A stretch of DNA of 64,000 nt from Zantedeschia hybrid cultivar. Its lineage: Eukaryota > Streptophyta > Magnoliopsida > Alismatales > Araceae. Positions 10,678 through 21,362 of this stretch are shown here, one piece after another. The stretch covers positions 49,843,129 to 49,907,128 of the forward strand of contig JARZZO010000009.1 of assembly GCA_030544215.1 (NCBI GenBank), read 5' to 3'. The position numbers and the translations under genes are program-made. The notes beneath the pieces were generated by a model. It had not been told where the DNA came from. It worked only from the letters and a program-made list of their open reading frames with translations, and did no database searches. Each line of letters begins with the position of its first letter. The first letter of the stretch is position 1.

Positions 10678-11041
10678 CTAGAGTAGGAGTTGGCTGGTTG
10701 ATGCGGGTCTGAGCTCTGTTGGAAGATCCTTGGAAGTGAGTTCTTCGAGGAGTGGCATCTTGAGTTTTGCCACCAGAGGCCAACCGGATGAGTTGATCAG
10801 GGGTGTACCGTGATAACACGGCAGTAAGTTCCGGATCCTCTCTCGGGTTTTGGAAGTTTCTGTTGGGGATTACAGGGTCACTTTCTGAAGAGGAAGATTC
10901 ATCCAAGTATCTTGCCTTAAGTTCCTTTCTCGGTGAACATGCCCACAAATGTTGGTTGTGGATCCTCTTCAATCTCAAACAGAGGGTTGTGTGTAACATT
11001 GTTACCGAACTGGTCCATGTCATCATACACAGCATTGACAT
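10577..11041 (-). pseudogene. N-terminal part of element B gag, out of frame
   Basis: A 154-codon frame overlapping the start of the long gag-pro frame. It is rich in Ser, Pro, Thr and acidic residues (DESSSSESDP, PTTPPPEQKEF), typical of the disordered N-terminus of Tat-type gag. The frame change into the gag domain lies near 10600, so a single small indel seems to have split the polyprotein. The start codon used here is uncertain because the first ~20 residues look unlike gag. Confidence 0.55.
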
Positions 11042-11570
11042 ACATTCGGTTCATTATGAAGCACAGATCCTAAATGATTTTATGTTTCACTTGAAATGTT
11101 TGCCAATGTTTTATCAAAGTTGGTTTCTAACAAATCAAGTTTAACCCTTAACGACCCTTCACTTTTCTAAAGCTTGTTCCACCGAGATTCAATTAAGTGT
11201 CTTTAAATTTGAAACGGTTCACTAATTTCTCACACAAACCCAAGGTTCCTCCAAGGTGGTTTCAGGTACAACCTGCTCGGCGGCCAAGTGGGAATCCCTG
11301 GCTCGCGGAGACTGACGGAGGTTCCCAACAGAATAAGACTAGTCACACCCGAGTGGGAATCCTCAGATGGAGAGTCAAACTCTGTGGGAGAAGTAACTAG
11401 AAGTGTGATGCCGGCTCTTCCTTAAAACCCCCGCGGAGGACACCCCGAAAAACCCAAAAAGTTAACAAACAGCAAGTCAGAACATCTAACAATTCAACAG
11501 AACAGGCAGTAGCAAATCATACATGAACAGCAGTAGCGAGCAGAAAAGGACAAAGAACCAACGAGAGGTC

Positions 11571-11770
11571 GACGGCCAGGGGTTAGCCGTCTAATGGGTC
11601 GGACGGCCAGGTGCTGGCCGTCCAAGGGGATGTCGACGGCCAGGGGCTGGCCGTCCAATGGTGTGTGTCGACGGCCAGGTTCTGGCCGTCCAGGGGATCT
11701 GACGGCCAGGGGCTGGCCGTCCAGGGGTCTGACGGCCAGGGGCTGGCCGTCCAGGGGTTAATGGCCGTCC
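11571..11770. repeat. Array of six 21-bp hairpins in element B leader
   Basis: Six units of GACGGCCA-N5-TGGCCGTC at 11571, 11602, 11635, 11670, 11701 and 11731, each 21 bp (8+5+8), spaced 30-35 bp, plus a half unit at about 11762. Arms are almost invariant while the 5-base loops vary (GGGGT, GGTGC, GGGGC, GGTTC). The array lies between the primer site and gag on the sense (minus) strand, so it would be in the RNA leader. Confidence 0.88.
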
Positions 11771-11823
11771 GGGATCCCTACCTTCTTTTCCTTTGATCGC
11801 GACGTGTGCAGCGGGCTACAGGT

Positions 11824-11841
11824 GTCCCACCGTGATCGCCA
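11824..11841 (-). promoter_or_regulatory. Candidate primer-binding site of element B
   Basis: On the minus strand, six bases after the 5' LTR, the sequence TGGCGATCACGGTGGGAC starts with the TGG expected for pairing with a tRNA 3' CCA end. I cannot say which tRNA. Confidence 0.5.
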
Positions 11842-11847
11842 GAGGGC

Positions 11848-13321
11848 TGTAGGCGCCCAGAATGTCCCCCCCGTCGCCGCGGCGACGGTTCGGAATCGAG
11901 GGGTCCCTCCGTTCGTCTTAGCACTGTGGCGATTTAAAGGGAGTTAGAAATTGAAGTGTGATCGCCAGGAGCATTACCTTTCGGTCCCTGTGCTCCGCAG
12001 GAGTGTAGGAAGTGATCGCGTGTTCTGTGGGAGCGGAAGATGGTGGTTTCCCCTTCTCTTCCTCCGGCCGGCCAGAGGAGGAGAGCCTGGTACTCTGCAC
12101 GCGGAAATGTGGTAAGGATCCTTGGAAAGAGAAGACAAACAAAGAAAAGATAATAACTCGATTAGAACTGTGGTATGTAGAATCTATCCATAAAAATATA
12201 AAAACTAACTAGAATTGGAGGGAGACGCACCGGATGGGTGTTTGGGAGGGAAGGTGACCATATGTTATGGCCACCCACCTCTCGTTTTTTGTTTGAAACC
12301 TCTGGGGGTAAATAGGGATTGCTAAGTCATTCTAGAATGCATGCATGCAGATAAGTGCTGGTGTGTGAAAGGTGAAATGATGTGTTGAAAGTGAAAGAAG
12401 AGAAAATAGAAGAGGGTTAAGAAAACAAGTCCATTTGGAGTGCGAAGGATTCTTCTAAGACTCCTCCCGACCGCTTGCCAACCTCCTCTGAACCTTCCCT
12501 CCAAGAAGCAACCTCTTAACCCTAGGAAATCCTTCCTTCCCCCCCCCCCCCATGCTCGAGAGGATGTGGAGGTTTAAATAGGTGAGGGAAAAAAGGGAGA
12601 AAACAGGGGTCTAAATCCCCGTAAATCAACCTTCAACCAATGGGGAGTGGTCAAGGGTCGGAGGTAGTGGACGCGGCAGTGGCCGGAGTGGGGAGTGGTC
12701 GGAGTAGTGGGGACGTGGGCGGCGAGTAGAGGAGATCGTGGGGAAGACGAGGTCAAGGTGGTAGTTGGGGGAGTGGACGGCCAGCCAACTTGCCTTCTAA
12801 TCTCGTGGTGGAAGGCGGCCCGGATGGCCTTCGAAGGGGGTGGAAGGCAAGGGGTGGCCTTCGAAGGAGGTGGAAGGCAAGGGGTGGCCTTCGAAGGAGG
12901 TGGAAGGCAAGGGAGCTGGCCTTCCACGAAAAGGTGGTAAAAAGTGAAAAATGTGGTCAAAAGGGTGGAAGGCAAGGTGGCTGGCCTTCGAAGGTGGTGG
13001 AAGGCAAGGGGTGGCCTTCGAAGGAGGTGGAAGGCAAGGGGGCTGGCCTTCCACGAAAAGGTGGTAAAAAGTGAAAAAGGGGGCCAAAAGGTGGAAGGCA
13101 AGGTGGCTGGCCTTCCAAGGGGGTAGAAGGCAAGGGGTGGCCTTCGAAGGGGGTGGAAGGCGGACTGGCTGGCCTTCCACGAAAAGGTGGCTAGAGTCGG
13201 GATTTGGTTAATGGGCTTAGTTGTTAGTGGGTTGAGATGGCCAAATGGGGGGATTTATGATGATGGGCTGATGATGGAGGGGATTTATGACCAAAAGGGT
13301 GGTCCAAAATCGGTGTCTACA
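11848..13321 (-). repeat. 5' LTR of element B
   Basis: 1,474-bp LTR, the partner of 3926-5379. The small size difference includes a short direct duplication near 12685-12710 (GTGGGGAGTGGTCGG region). It contains the same palindromic array at about 12830-13190. Confidence 0.88.
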
Positions 13322-13326
13322 CCTAT
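13322..13326. repeat. Target-site duplication of element B (right)
   Basis: CCTAT, the right-hand partner of CCTGC at 3921-3925. After it the A LTR sequence resumes (CTTCGGCTTGACGGGG). Confidence 0.7.
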
Positions 13327-14183
13327 AGCTTCGGCTTGACGGGGGTTTCGCCGGTCCCCAAGGCCCTCCTGAAGCGTCGAGGCCTGGCGTGGAGGAAGTC
13401 CAGTCGGTAGGACAGTAGTCTAGACTGCTTGTGTGCACACGTAGCTGGGCAGTGGTGGTTCACTGGTCCCCGTTAGTCCTAGCTTGACTCACTGCCTCAC
13501 CCTACGATGCCCGAAACACTGTAGGGGCGGACAGGCGTGAGTGTTGGTGGTGTTGTGAGGCGACGTTTGTCTACGGACGACAGTGTGGTTTGGTCGCTTA
13601 GTTGGACCCTTGGTTATGATTTGTGGCATTGTGTTGGGTTATTCGGTTTACTTAGAACTGTGCCTGCTGCATCACTTGTGCGTACGTTTCATATCGGGTT
13701 TTGGGAGCTGTGTTTACTGCTTTATTTAATTGTCATCTTTCTGTATTGTTACACTTATGGGTGTGTGAGTGGGAGGCGGGGATCGGATGATCCCTACTGA
13801 GCCCAATTCTGGTGTGGCTCACTCCCTGCGGTTTCAGGTGTGGACCTCGTGGCGTGTGGCGGCGTGTGGTGTCTCCTTGGTGTGCGGACCAGCAGCTATC
13901 TCAGTTCCGGGGTATGCCCCGATGTTGTTGTACTTTGCTTATGCCTGTACTTATTTAATTTGTTGGACCATATAATTATTGTTGGACTGTATATGGACAT
14001 TATTAATTTCCTTCCTGCGCACTCGTAATTTCCTTGTGGTCCGTGTGATTGTTATATTTAGCCTTGTTTAATGCTTACTCCTCCAGATGCGTTATGTGAC
14101 ATCCGGGTGTGAACCCGTAGTTAATGGTCCGACATCCATTTAGTAATCGGATTCCCGATTATAGGATGGCGGGTCGTTACAGA

Positions 14184-14196
14184 TGGTATCAGAGCT
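14184..14196 (+). promoter_or_regulatory. Primer-binding site of element A (tRNA-iMet)
   Basis: TGGTATCAGAGCT starts two bases after the 5' LTR. It is complementary to the 3' end of initiator tRNA-Met, the usual primer of plant Tekay/Del elements. Confidence 0.9.
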
Positions 14197-14336
14197 CAGT
14201 CTGGTCGAGTTTGTGGTAAACTAGGTTAGATATTATAGTCCAACACTAAGTACGAGTCTGCACAGGCGATGGCTGCTAGTGTAGATTGGTAGGTTTTGAC
14301 GTGTTTTGGTTCAATTTTCGTGTTTGTGGGGTAGTG

Positions 14337-15377
14337 ATGGCGCCGAAGAGGAGAGTTCCGTTGGCTCGTGGTTCGAGAGCAGATGATGGCGGTTCAGGGG
14401 CAGAAGGGCATAATGTGGATCGTTTCATGGAAGCTATGATTGGGGCAATGTCTAGATACCAGCAGGGAGATGGAAGTAAGGGGTCCAATTCCCGAGGTGG
14501 CCAGTCCATGGTGATGGAGCGGTTCTTGAAGTTGAAGCCCCCTTCTTTCACGGGTCAACCAGTCCCAGACACGACAGCTCATTGGATTAAGGAAGTGGAG
14601 AAGTCATTTGATGTTCTTGAATGTGCTGAGAATGACAAGACCTTGTTGGCAATCTACTTGTTGAAGGATGAGGCTTATGATTGGTGGGCTACCATCAAGG
14701 GGATGATGTTTCCAGATAGGTCCTTGAGAGAGATCCCTTGGGAGGACTTTGTGAGAGAGTTTAGTGGACAGTACTTTCCGAGGCACGTTCGGAAGGCCAA
14801 GGAAAGGGAATTTATGGAATTGGTGCAGAATGGTATGTCAGTTCTAGAATATTAGATGAAGTTTGTAGCTCTTGGAAGATTTGTCCCACACATATCTGAG
14901 CATGAGGAACGTCAAACGGAGAGATTTGTGGATGGACTTCGGCATGATCTGAGGGAAATGGTGGCATCTCATTGTTGTAGAGATCTGGCGTCTGCGGTTC
15001 GATGCGCGGCAGCGGTAGAGACTCAGTTCCAACGAATGGCGAAGGAGTCAGAGCAATCAGCGCAAGGGAAGCAACAAGGCAAGGATAGATCAGCGGTCTT
15101 TTTGTCAGGCGGTTCGAGTTCCTTTAAGCTAGAGTTCCAAGAGGTACCTTATGATGAGGATGAAGATGGTTCGGTGCAGCAGATGCAGACGGTGGTTAGC
15201 AGGCAACAGGAAGCGAGACGGGATGCTACAGATCGTTGTCCCCGCTGTGGCAGGTATCATGGCAATCGGATATGTCCATTAGTCACTGGTAGCTGTTTTG
15301 GCTGTGGTAGGAAGGGACATCTCGCGAGGAACTGTCCCCAGAAGAATAAGGCAGGTCAGGAGCCGAGTGGTCAGTAG
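14337..15377 (+). pseudogene. Element A gag with one premature stop
   Basis: A gag reading frame of about 345 residues, broken only by a TAG at 14853-14855; the frame is unchanged on both sides. The start chosen is the ATG at 14337 (MAPKRR), because the upstream in-frame codons do not look like gag. Residues ~60-235 are a retrotransposon gag domain (FLKLKPPSFTG, DWWATIKG, FSGQYFP, GRFVPHI). Residues ~300-335 hold two zinc knuckles, CPRCGRYHGNRIC and CFGCGRKGHLARNC, that would bind element RNA. Position and context fit a C-to-T change of a glutamine codon. No pol follows; the frame ends at TAG 17 codons after the second knuckle. Confidence 0.85.
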
Positions 15378-15761
15378 GAGCCCGAGACTTTGAGTGGTGT
15401 TATGTCTCTTAGTGGAGGTCCGAGATGTTGGATTAGGTGAGCACTTTTATCTTGTCTTATTCGGTAGTAGTTGTGAACTCTTATGGCACTTTGTATGTAC
15501 TTTGGACATGATGGAGAATCAGTTTTGTAATATGTGCCTTGTTAATATATGGTTATTTCGGTCTATCAGCTTTTTGGCAGAATTGAGGATCTTGGTTAGT
15601 TTAGTGATGATTTAATTGACCAATTGAGTGGAGCCCAGTGCATGAATGCAATCAGTGGGAAAGATTGATGTGATCTGTGTTGCCGGCATGTAATGGTTAG
15701 CCGTGATCAGCGTGGGAGCGGTTGTAATTTCGAGGACGAAATTCTTTTAAGGGGGGGAGAA
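15378..15761 (+). other. Short tail of element A after gag
   Basis: 384 bp without coding signal where protease, reverse transcriptase and integrase would lie in a full Tekay/Del element. Its end keeps the family signature (TTTCGAGGACGAAATTC) before the polypurine tract, so pol was lost by internal deletion rather than by loss of the 3' end. Confidence 0.7.
15749..15761 (+). promoter_or_regulatory. Polypurine tract of element A
   Basis: AAGGGGGGGAGAA directly before the 3' LTR start at 15762; the expected plus-strand primer for reverse transcription. Confidence 0.88.
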
Positions 15762-18351
15762 TGTAAGGACTGAGGTTTCGGGTTCAGTATTCGGCTCAGT
15801 TTCGGGTCGGATCCCCCTGATTTGGACCCTGAGGGGTCTTGAGAATTTCTTTTGAAAGACGTCTGTCCTTCACGACGCCTTTCAAACGGCGTCTTGCTGG
15901 GTGGACGCCATTTAGGTATGTTGTTGTTGTGCCACGTGGGCGCCACGTGGGCGGGTTTCGGGCCGCGAGAGTACGGCCCTTGTCTCGTCGTCTGAACGGC
16001 GTCCGTGATGGACGAGGCCATTCAAACTGTGACCCTGCAATGTCAGTATACGGTGCCGGTCTTGTCGTCTGAACGGCGTCTGTGGTAAGCGACGCGTTTC
16101 AGAGCTTCTGTCAGTACGGCCCGTCATGTCATCTGATAAGCGTCTGTTTCGGACGACGCGTTTTACCCTATTTCGGATTGACCCCGCGAGCCTTCCTTTC
16201 TTTCCCTCATTCTCACCCTCTCACTCTCTCCACCCCCTTCCGACCCTCTTCTCCCCTTTCCTTTCCTCTTCTTCCTCTTCCACTACTCCACTACCTCTCT
16301 ACCTCTCACCACTACCACCACCACTTCCTTCGCGGCGTTCCATTCTCCGGACGGCGGCCGATGTCCCGGCGGAGTGGCGACGTCCTCGGGGTACCGGCGG
16401 CGGTTTGCGGTGCGATGGTTTGGTAGCGCGGAGCCAGGAGGAGTTCAAGAGATCGGTAGGGGGACGAACCTTGCATGGATTGTGGTTATCTTGCCCGTGA
16501 TTTCCATTGTGAAGCATGATGTGTTTGGGGTAGAATGAGCATGTTAAGAGGGTTTTCTTAGTGGAATGGCCGTGTTTATGAATATGGATTTGTAAGTTTC
16601 ACATGGTAGTTAGGTTTCCCCTTCTTCCTCTTCTGTTTTGGTGTGTTTTTTGGGTATTTGGGGTGGAAAGGGGGACCCTGGGGTTGAGCTACGGAACCAG
16701 GTTTCTGGCGCTAAATGACGTGGTGCCTGGACAACGTCATTTATAATGGTGACGGACCAGCACGACGCCATTTAGGCAGAAATCACCCCGATTGAGGTTT
16801 CTGCAAGTTTCGGGTTCTGTTGTGAATGGCGTTTGAGGACAGCGACGCCTTTCTAAAAGACGGCTTCCCAGGACGACGCGTTTTAGGCCAGATTCTGAGG
16901 CAGGGTTTAAATGAACCAGTTTAGGGGGCTTGAATAGCGTCGCTCATGGCCGACGCCATTCAAGGCAGAACTTCATTAACTCTTGCTTTTAACACATGTT
17001 TCATTGATAGATAGTTCAACAAATGCATGCTTTGAGTTGTACATCGAGACTGGGAATTTCTGTGTGAGTGGAATTATATCATGTGTGTATGCTTATGCGA
17101 TTGTGGAATCGGAACAGCTGTGGTTTATGTTTGTACCTTGTGCCGAAGTGGGAGGCCCTTGGTGTCTGTGAGGCATGGTTGCCGTACCGGTGGGGAAGGG
17201 GTACATGTTGTGTTTTCACCTATGGCTGAGGGAAACAGAACCACCTTGAGCCCGTCAGGCCGGAGTAGCCAGCACACTATCCGAGGGGTTACTGTTTGGT
17301 CTCAGCGGGTCGGGGTTTTCCTGCGTATCGTGGCAGCTTCCGGCGCGTTTCTTGCTGTGGAGCTGAGTGTGGTGCTGTTGTTTTACCCCTTTAGCCACTG
17401 GGCCTGATGTGACCTGTGATATCAAGGTTGCGAGTGGTACCCTTCGCCCTTTGGCCTGATGCAGCCCGGGAGGTTAGGGTTGTGGGTAGTCCCCATAGCT
17501 TCGGCTTGACGGGGGTTTCGCCGGTCCCCAGGGCCCTCCTGAGGCGCCGAGGCCTGGCATGGAGGAAGTCCGGTCGGTAGGACAATAGTCTTGACTGCTT
17601 GTGTGCACACGTAGCTGGGCAGTGGTGGTTCACTGGTCCCCGTTAGTCCTAGCTTGACTCACTGCCTCACCCTACGATGCCCGAAACACTGTAGGGGCGG
17701 ACAGGCGTGAGTGTTGGTGGTGTTGTGAGGCGACGTTTGTCTACGGACGACAGTGTGGTTTGGTCGCTTAGTTGGACCCTTGGTTATGATTTGTGGCATT
17801 GTGTTGGGTTATTCGGTTTACTTAGAACTGTGCCTGCTGCATCACTTGTGTGTACGTTTCATATCAGGTTTTGGGAGCTGTGTTTACTGCTTTATTTAAT
17901 TGCCATCTTTCTGTATTGTTACACTAGTGGGTGTGTGAGTGGGAGGCGGGGATCGGATGATCCCTACTGAGCCCAATTCTGGTGTGGCTCACTCCCTGCG
18001 GTTTCAGGTGTGGACCTCGTGGCGTGTGGCGGCGTGTGGTGTCTCCTTGGTGTGCGGGCCAGCAGCTATCTCAGTTCCGAGGTATGCCCCGATGTTGTTG
18101 TACTTTGCTTCTGCATGTACTTATTTAATTTGTTGGACCGTGTAATTATTGTTGGACTGTATACGGACATTATTAATTTCCTTCCTGCGCACTCGTAATT
18201 TCCTTGTGGTCCGTATGATTGTTATATTTAGCCTTGTTTAACGCTTACTCCTCCAAATGCGTTGTGTGAGATCCGGGTGTGAACCCGCAGTTAATGGTCC
18301 GACATCCATTTAGTAATCGGATTCCCGATTATAGGATGGCGGGTCGTTACA
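15762..18351 (+). repeat. 3' LTR of element A
   Basis: 2,590 bp, TGTAAGG...TTACA, uninterrupted, and the reference copy for this family. Dyads with a 10-base spacer occur in two clusters: about 15852-16165 (with paired G-boxes at 15933 and 15944) and about 16710-16965. Between them lie a pyrimidine-rich block (16190-16330) and a GC-rich block. The 5' partner differs by scattered substitutions. Confidence 0.9.
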
Positions 18352-18356
18352 ATTAA
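18352..18356. repeat. Target-site duplication of element A (right)
   Basis: ATTAA, identical to 2172-2176. Confidence 0.9.
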
Positions 18357-19636
18357 TGCACAGGTCGATTCGCATTCTGCGAATGGGGGCTTCGCCTCAT
18401 TTGATGAGATCAAAGTTTGGGGGTATGCATATGGAATGGTTCCATATTATTGGTTTGATGCATAGAAGTTGAAGAATGGTAATTTTAGATTGTTTGTATG
18501 CACACACGGATGTGTTAATATTTTTAGATATGATTTAATGAGCATGCTAAATTAGATTTTATGAAAATTTTAATTATCTCATCATAATTTCAAAATCGAT
18601 GATCTTTGATATCATGTGATGATATAATGATCATGTTAATGTTGATTAACTATTCTAAATTATCATAAGATGATAATGATTAAGTTTTCAAAATCCAAAG
18701 AGACCTATTTTGATTGGAAACCTAGTTTTCTATCAAAATTATACTACTTTTAGAGAGATACTTTAGATAGACTTATATGTGATATATGTGATCTTTGTAA
18801 TGAGTTGTTTTGGTGGATATGGTTGGTGTGGACAGTATGATGATGGATCAACTATGATATGAATGTGATCTTTTGATCATATTTTGTAAATTAATGTTGA
18901 TGGTTATGATGTGATCTTGTAATTTATTAAAAGGAGCCCTCCGTTCTTATCTTCCTCCCATGTTATTTAATTCCATTATATTCTATCTGACTCCATATGT
19001 TGAACTCGCCATAAGACTTCTTTTATGATCATTAATGTAATGATTAGAAGTTAGTCATGTAATGGAGATCAGGATGTTGGCTGTAAGGATGATACCGAGA
19101 TGAAGAATGGTGTCAACTATGATGACAGGAGCAATGATGAGATCGTGGCTGTGGATTCTTCATCAAGGTGACATATGTGAGATAGATGTATTTGTTGTCC
19201 ATCCTCCAAAATATGATTTTGGATTGGTGGCTAACTGACTAGCTTCAGTTTAGTCACATCTAGTTGTCCATGGTCATTCATATCACATATATGAGATGCA
19301 CACTTTGAGAAAATCAAAATCCTTGTATCTAAATTTAAGTTGTGAACCCGAAAACTTTGAGAAAGATCCGTGTGGCCTTCCATCGTTATAGGTTTAGCTT
19401 GGACCTTGATCATGCAAGTTTGTTGTGCTATCACAAGACCTGTTTGGTTAGAACTGGTGCAACGTTGGTGAACTACCATTGAGATTTTGATCCCCACTAG
19501 GAGACCGCCAGTGTCTTTCATTCTGTATATAGAGATTTATACAGTCCATTGAAAAATAGTGGGAGCTAATTCAAGATGTCTGAATAAATTGAACTATCTG
19601 TCAAATTTTCTTGATTTCCTCTGTAGGTAGATAATG
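18357..19636 (+). mobile_element. Copia leader, continuing from 2157
   Basis: Non-coding leader of the plus-strand copia element split by element A. It matches the leader of copia element C read on the minus strand: the block with CTCGCCATAAG (about 19010), the GTTGTGCTATCACAAGACC repeat (about 19415), GATCCCCACTAGGAG (about 19490), and the segment before the gag start ending in CTCTGTAG (about 19620). An ATG at 19636 stands where gag starts in C, but the sequence after it is segment E1, not gag. Confidence 0.6.
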
Positions 19637-19644
19637 TCATCACA

Positions 19645-21362
19645 TAATCAAGCAAGTGAGCATAGTAATTACATTAGGAACATGGATGATGCATTCATGG
19701 TGCCAAATAATTCTAACCCAGAGAGCAGCAGCTAAACGCGTGTCTACTGGGACCAACCTCAAATCAGCTATGAAGATCTGATGAATAATAGGAAGAATTC
19801 AATGTAAGGCAAAACTGCGAGTTGTTTCAAAATGCAAAGCATTCAAAATACATCCTATGCATTAGAGACGATGTCAACATCTGAAACAAAAATACAAAAT
19901 GAACTTAAATATGCAGATGAAGAGCTATATACCCAAATGATGTGCATAATTGCATATTCTAACAAGATAATATCAAAGGTAACAAACAAGAAGCATCTTA
20001 TGAAAGACATATCCAAAAAGAAGGAAAAATATGCATCATGAGCCTTGTCCATTTTCTTGGTCAGTTTATGGCTGATACTATTCCATAATTTGAGATTTTT
20101 CATGTATGTCTGAAGCAAAACCACCATGCACTTGATCTTGGATTCATTTCCAGTGTAGCCTTGGAAAGAAGACAATTGATTACATTTGATCTACTAGTGG
20201 ATAATAGAACTTCAAGTTTGAGAACACATTTAATAGACCGATGCTCCCAAATTTTCCTAAACTAGAAGCTAAAAGAGTGAACCAAGCAGAAAAGCCAAAT
20301 AAAATGTTGTAAAAGTAAAATTTGTACTTTTTTGTCTTCTTTATTCAAGCCTTAGTAGTTGTCCATGTGAGGCGCACACTAGAACCCCCACCTATGGTTA
20401 TGTTGGTTTGGGGAATCTGTACAAGTAGAGTGAACAAAATAACCACACGAAATAAAAAGCAACTAAAATGCCCATGATTTCACTCACAATAGTTATATTC
20501 ATTAATTGATATAGAGTATGTGTCTCAAAAAGAGAGACTATCAATTTCCTCAAAAACAAAAAGTACAACTATGAAACTGACATTAGTCTCTTGTTGACCA
20601 AACTATTTCACATGATTCTAGTTTCCACCACCTCCGCCACTAACACCTCGTGACTCTACCATCCACATGAAACAAAACAAATAAGAAAAAAGGTGACAGT
20701 GAGTCATGTGCCTCATATAGGATCCTCCATGAGCCTATCAATTCTATACGAATCAAAATACATGATTTAAGAGCAATATATATGAACCACATATGAAATA
20801 AACTATGAATTGCATAAGCATAGACGTGATATTAATTTTAAAATAATAATTATTCAACCGTCATATAACATAATATGGTTAAAACACTTAACATACAGTT
20901 TTGTTTCTCAACAGTAATCAAACTAAAAGCGAAAGGGTCACCAACATCACTAGTATAGTCGTATGCTTTGAAAGAGTGAAACTAAGTCAGGTACCTGCAT
21001 GTCAACCTTATAGGGTGCTACCTCCACAATAGGGGAAGCAAGTTAGTAGGATTAATCGGTCTCGACAGTGTACAAAATTGTAAAGTCCAGAGACTGACCA
21101 CGTGCACACACAAGTGAATATCTCTCACTGTCCTAGTCAGATAAGCCGAGACTGGACTCTTGTCTCCCGATTATAAGGTTGCCCGTAGTCCAGACATATC
21201 TCTCGATCTTATGGTTGGACTAACTCTCTGACCCTCATCTTAACAAGGGTCCCAATCACAATAAAGGAGAAATAACAACTAGTGTGAGGTGTTGCCCTTC
21301 CCAAATTAATAAATAGTCTTACAGTTATACAATTGAACAGACATACAGTCTTACAATTATGT
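19645..21362. repeat. Segment E1, left part
   Basis: First part of a ~3.2-kb segment found twice in direct orientation; matches 47686-48685 and 49956-50600. Homology starts at TCAAGCAAGTGA. It holds small frames (for example 19832-20041 on the plus strand, coiled-coil-like, Lys/Glu/Met-rich) that are kept roughly in both copies but match no family I know. The segment is cut at 21362 by element D and resumes at 43708. Confidence 0.7.
21358..21362. repeat. Target-site duplication of element D (left)
   Basis: TATGT before the LTR; identical TATGT at 43703-43707. The uninterrupted site is visible in E2 near 50590. Confidence 0.9.

Larger units (their letters stand above)
3926..13321 (-). mobile_element. 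Element B: Tat/Ogre-like non-autonomous gag-pro retrotransposon
   Basis: Bounded by TGTAG...CTACA LTRs (3926-5379 and 11848-13321); the coding sense is the minus strand. In sense order: LTR starting TGTAGACACC, a primer-site candidate, a leader with a hairpin array, gag plus protease plus G-patch in one long frame, about 2.6 kb of non-coding DNA, a polypurine tract (GGAGGGGCATT) and the second LTR. No reverse transcriptase, RNase H or integrase is seen in any frame between 5380 and 8028. The long intact frame and very similar LTRs suggest a recent insertion. Confidence 0.88.
2177..14181 (+). repeat. 5' LTR of element A, interrupted by element B
   Basis: The LTR runs 2177-3925 and resumes at 13327-14181, about 2.6 kb once B is removed. 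It starts TGTAAGGACTGAGG and ends GGTCGTTACA. The first part holds two G-boxes, several 34-bp GGCGTC-N10-GACGCC dyads (for example 2407-2440 and 3357-3392) and a pyrimidine-rich block at 2600-2750. The resumed part continues exactly where the sister 3' LTR predicts. Confidence 0.88.
2177..18351 (+). mobile_element. Element A: gag-only Ty3/gypsy (Tekay/Del-like) retrotransposon with nested B
   Basis: Complete element bounded by TGTAAGG...TTACA LTRs and an ATTAA duplication. The order is 5' LTR, iMet primer site, gag, short tail, polypurine tract, 3' LTR. The internal part is only about 1.6 kb (14182-15761), with a Tekay/Del-type gag and no protease, reverse transcriptase, RNase H or integrase. 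This is the structure described for terminal-repeat gag-only elements (TR-GAG), which would have to be moved by enzymes of a relative. The 5' LTR is split by element B. Removing B and one duplicated copy leaves a ~2.6-kb LTR, matching the 2,590-bp 3' LTR. Confidence 0.88.

Noticed and set aside
11571..11770. CRISPR-like regular repeats with ~30-bp spacing
   Set aside because: The constant parts are palindromes inside a plant retrotransposon leader, spacers are short and alike, and there are no cas genes.
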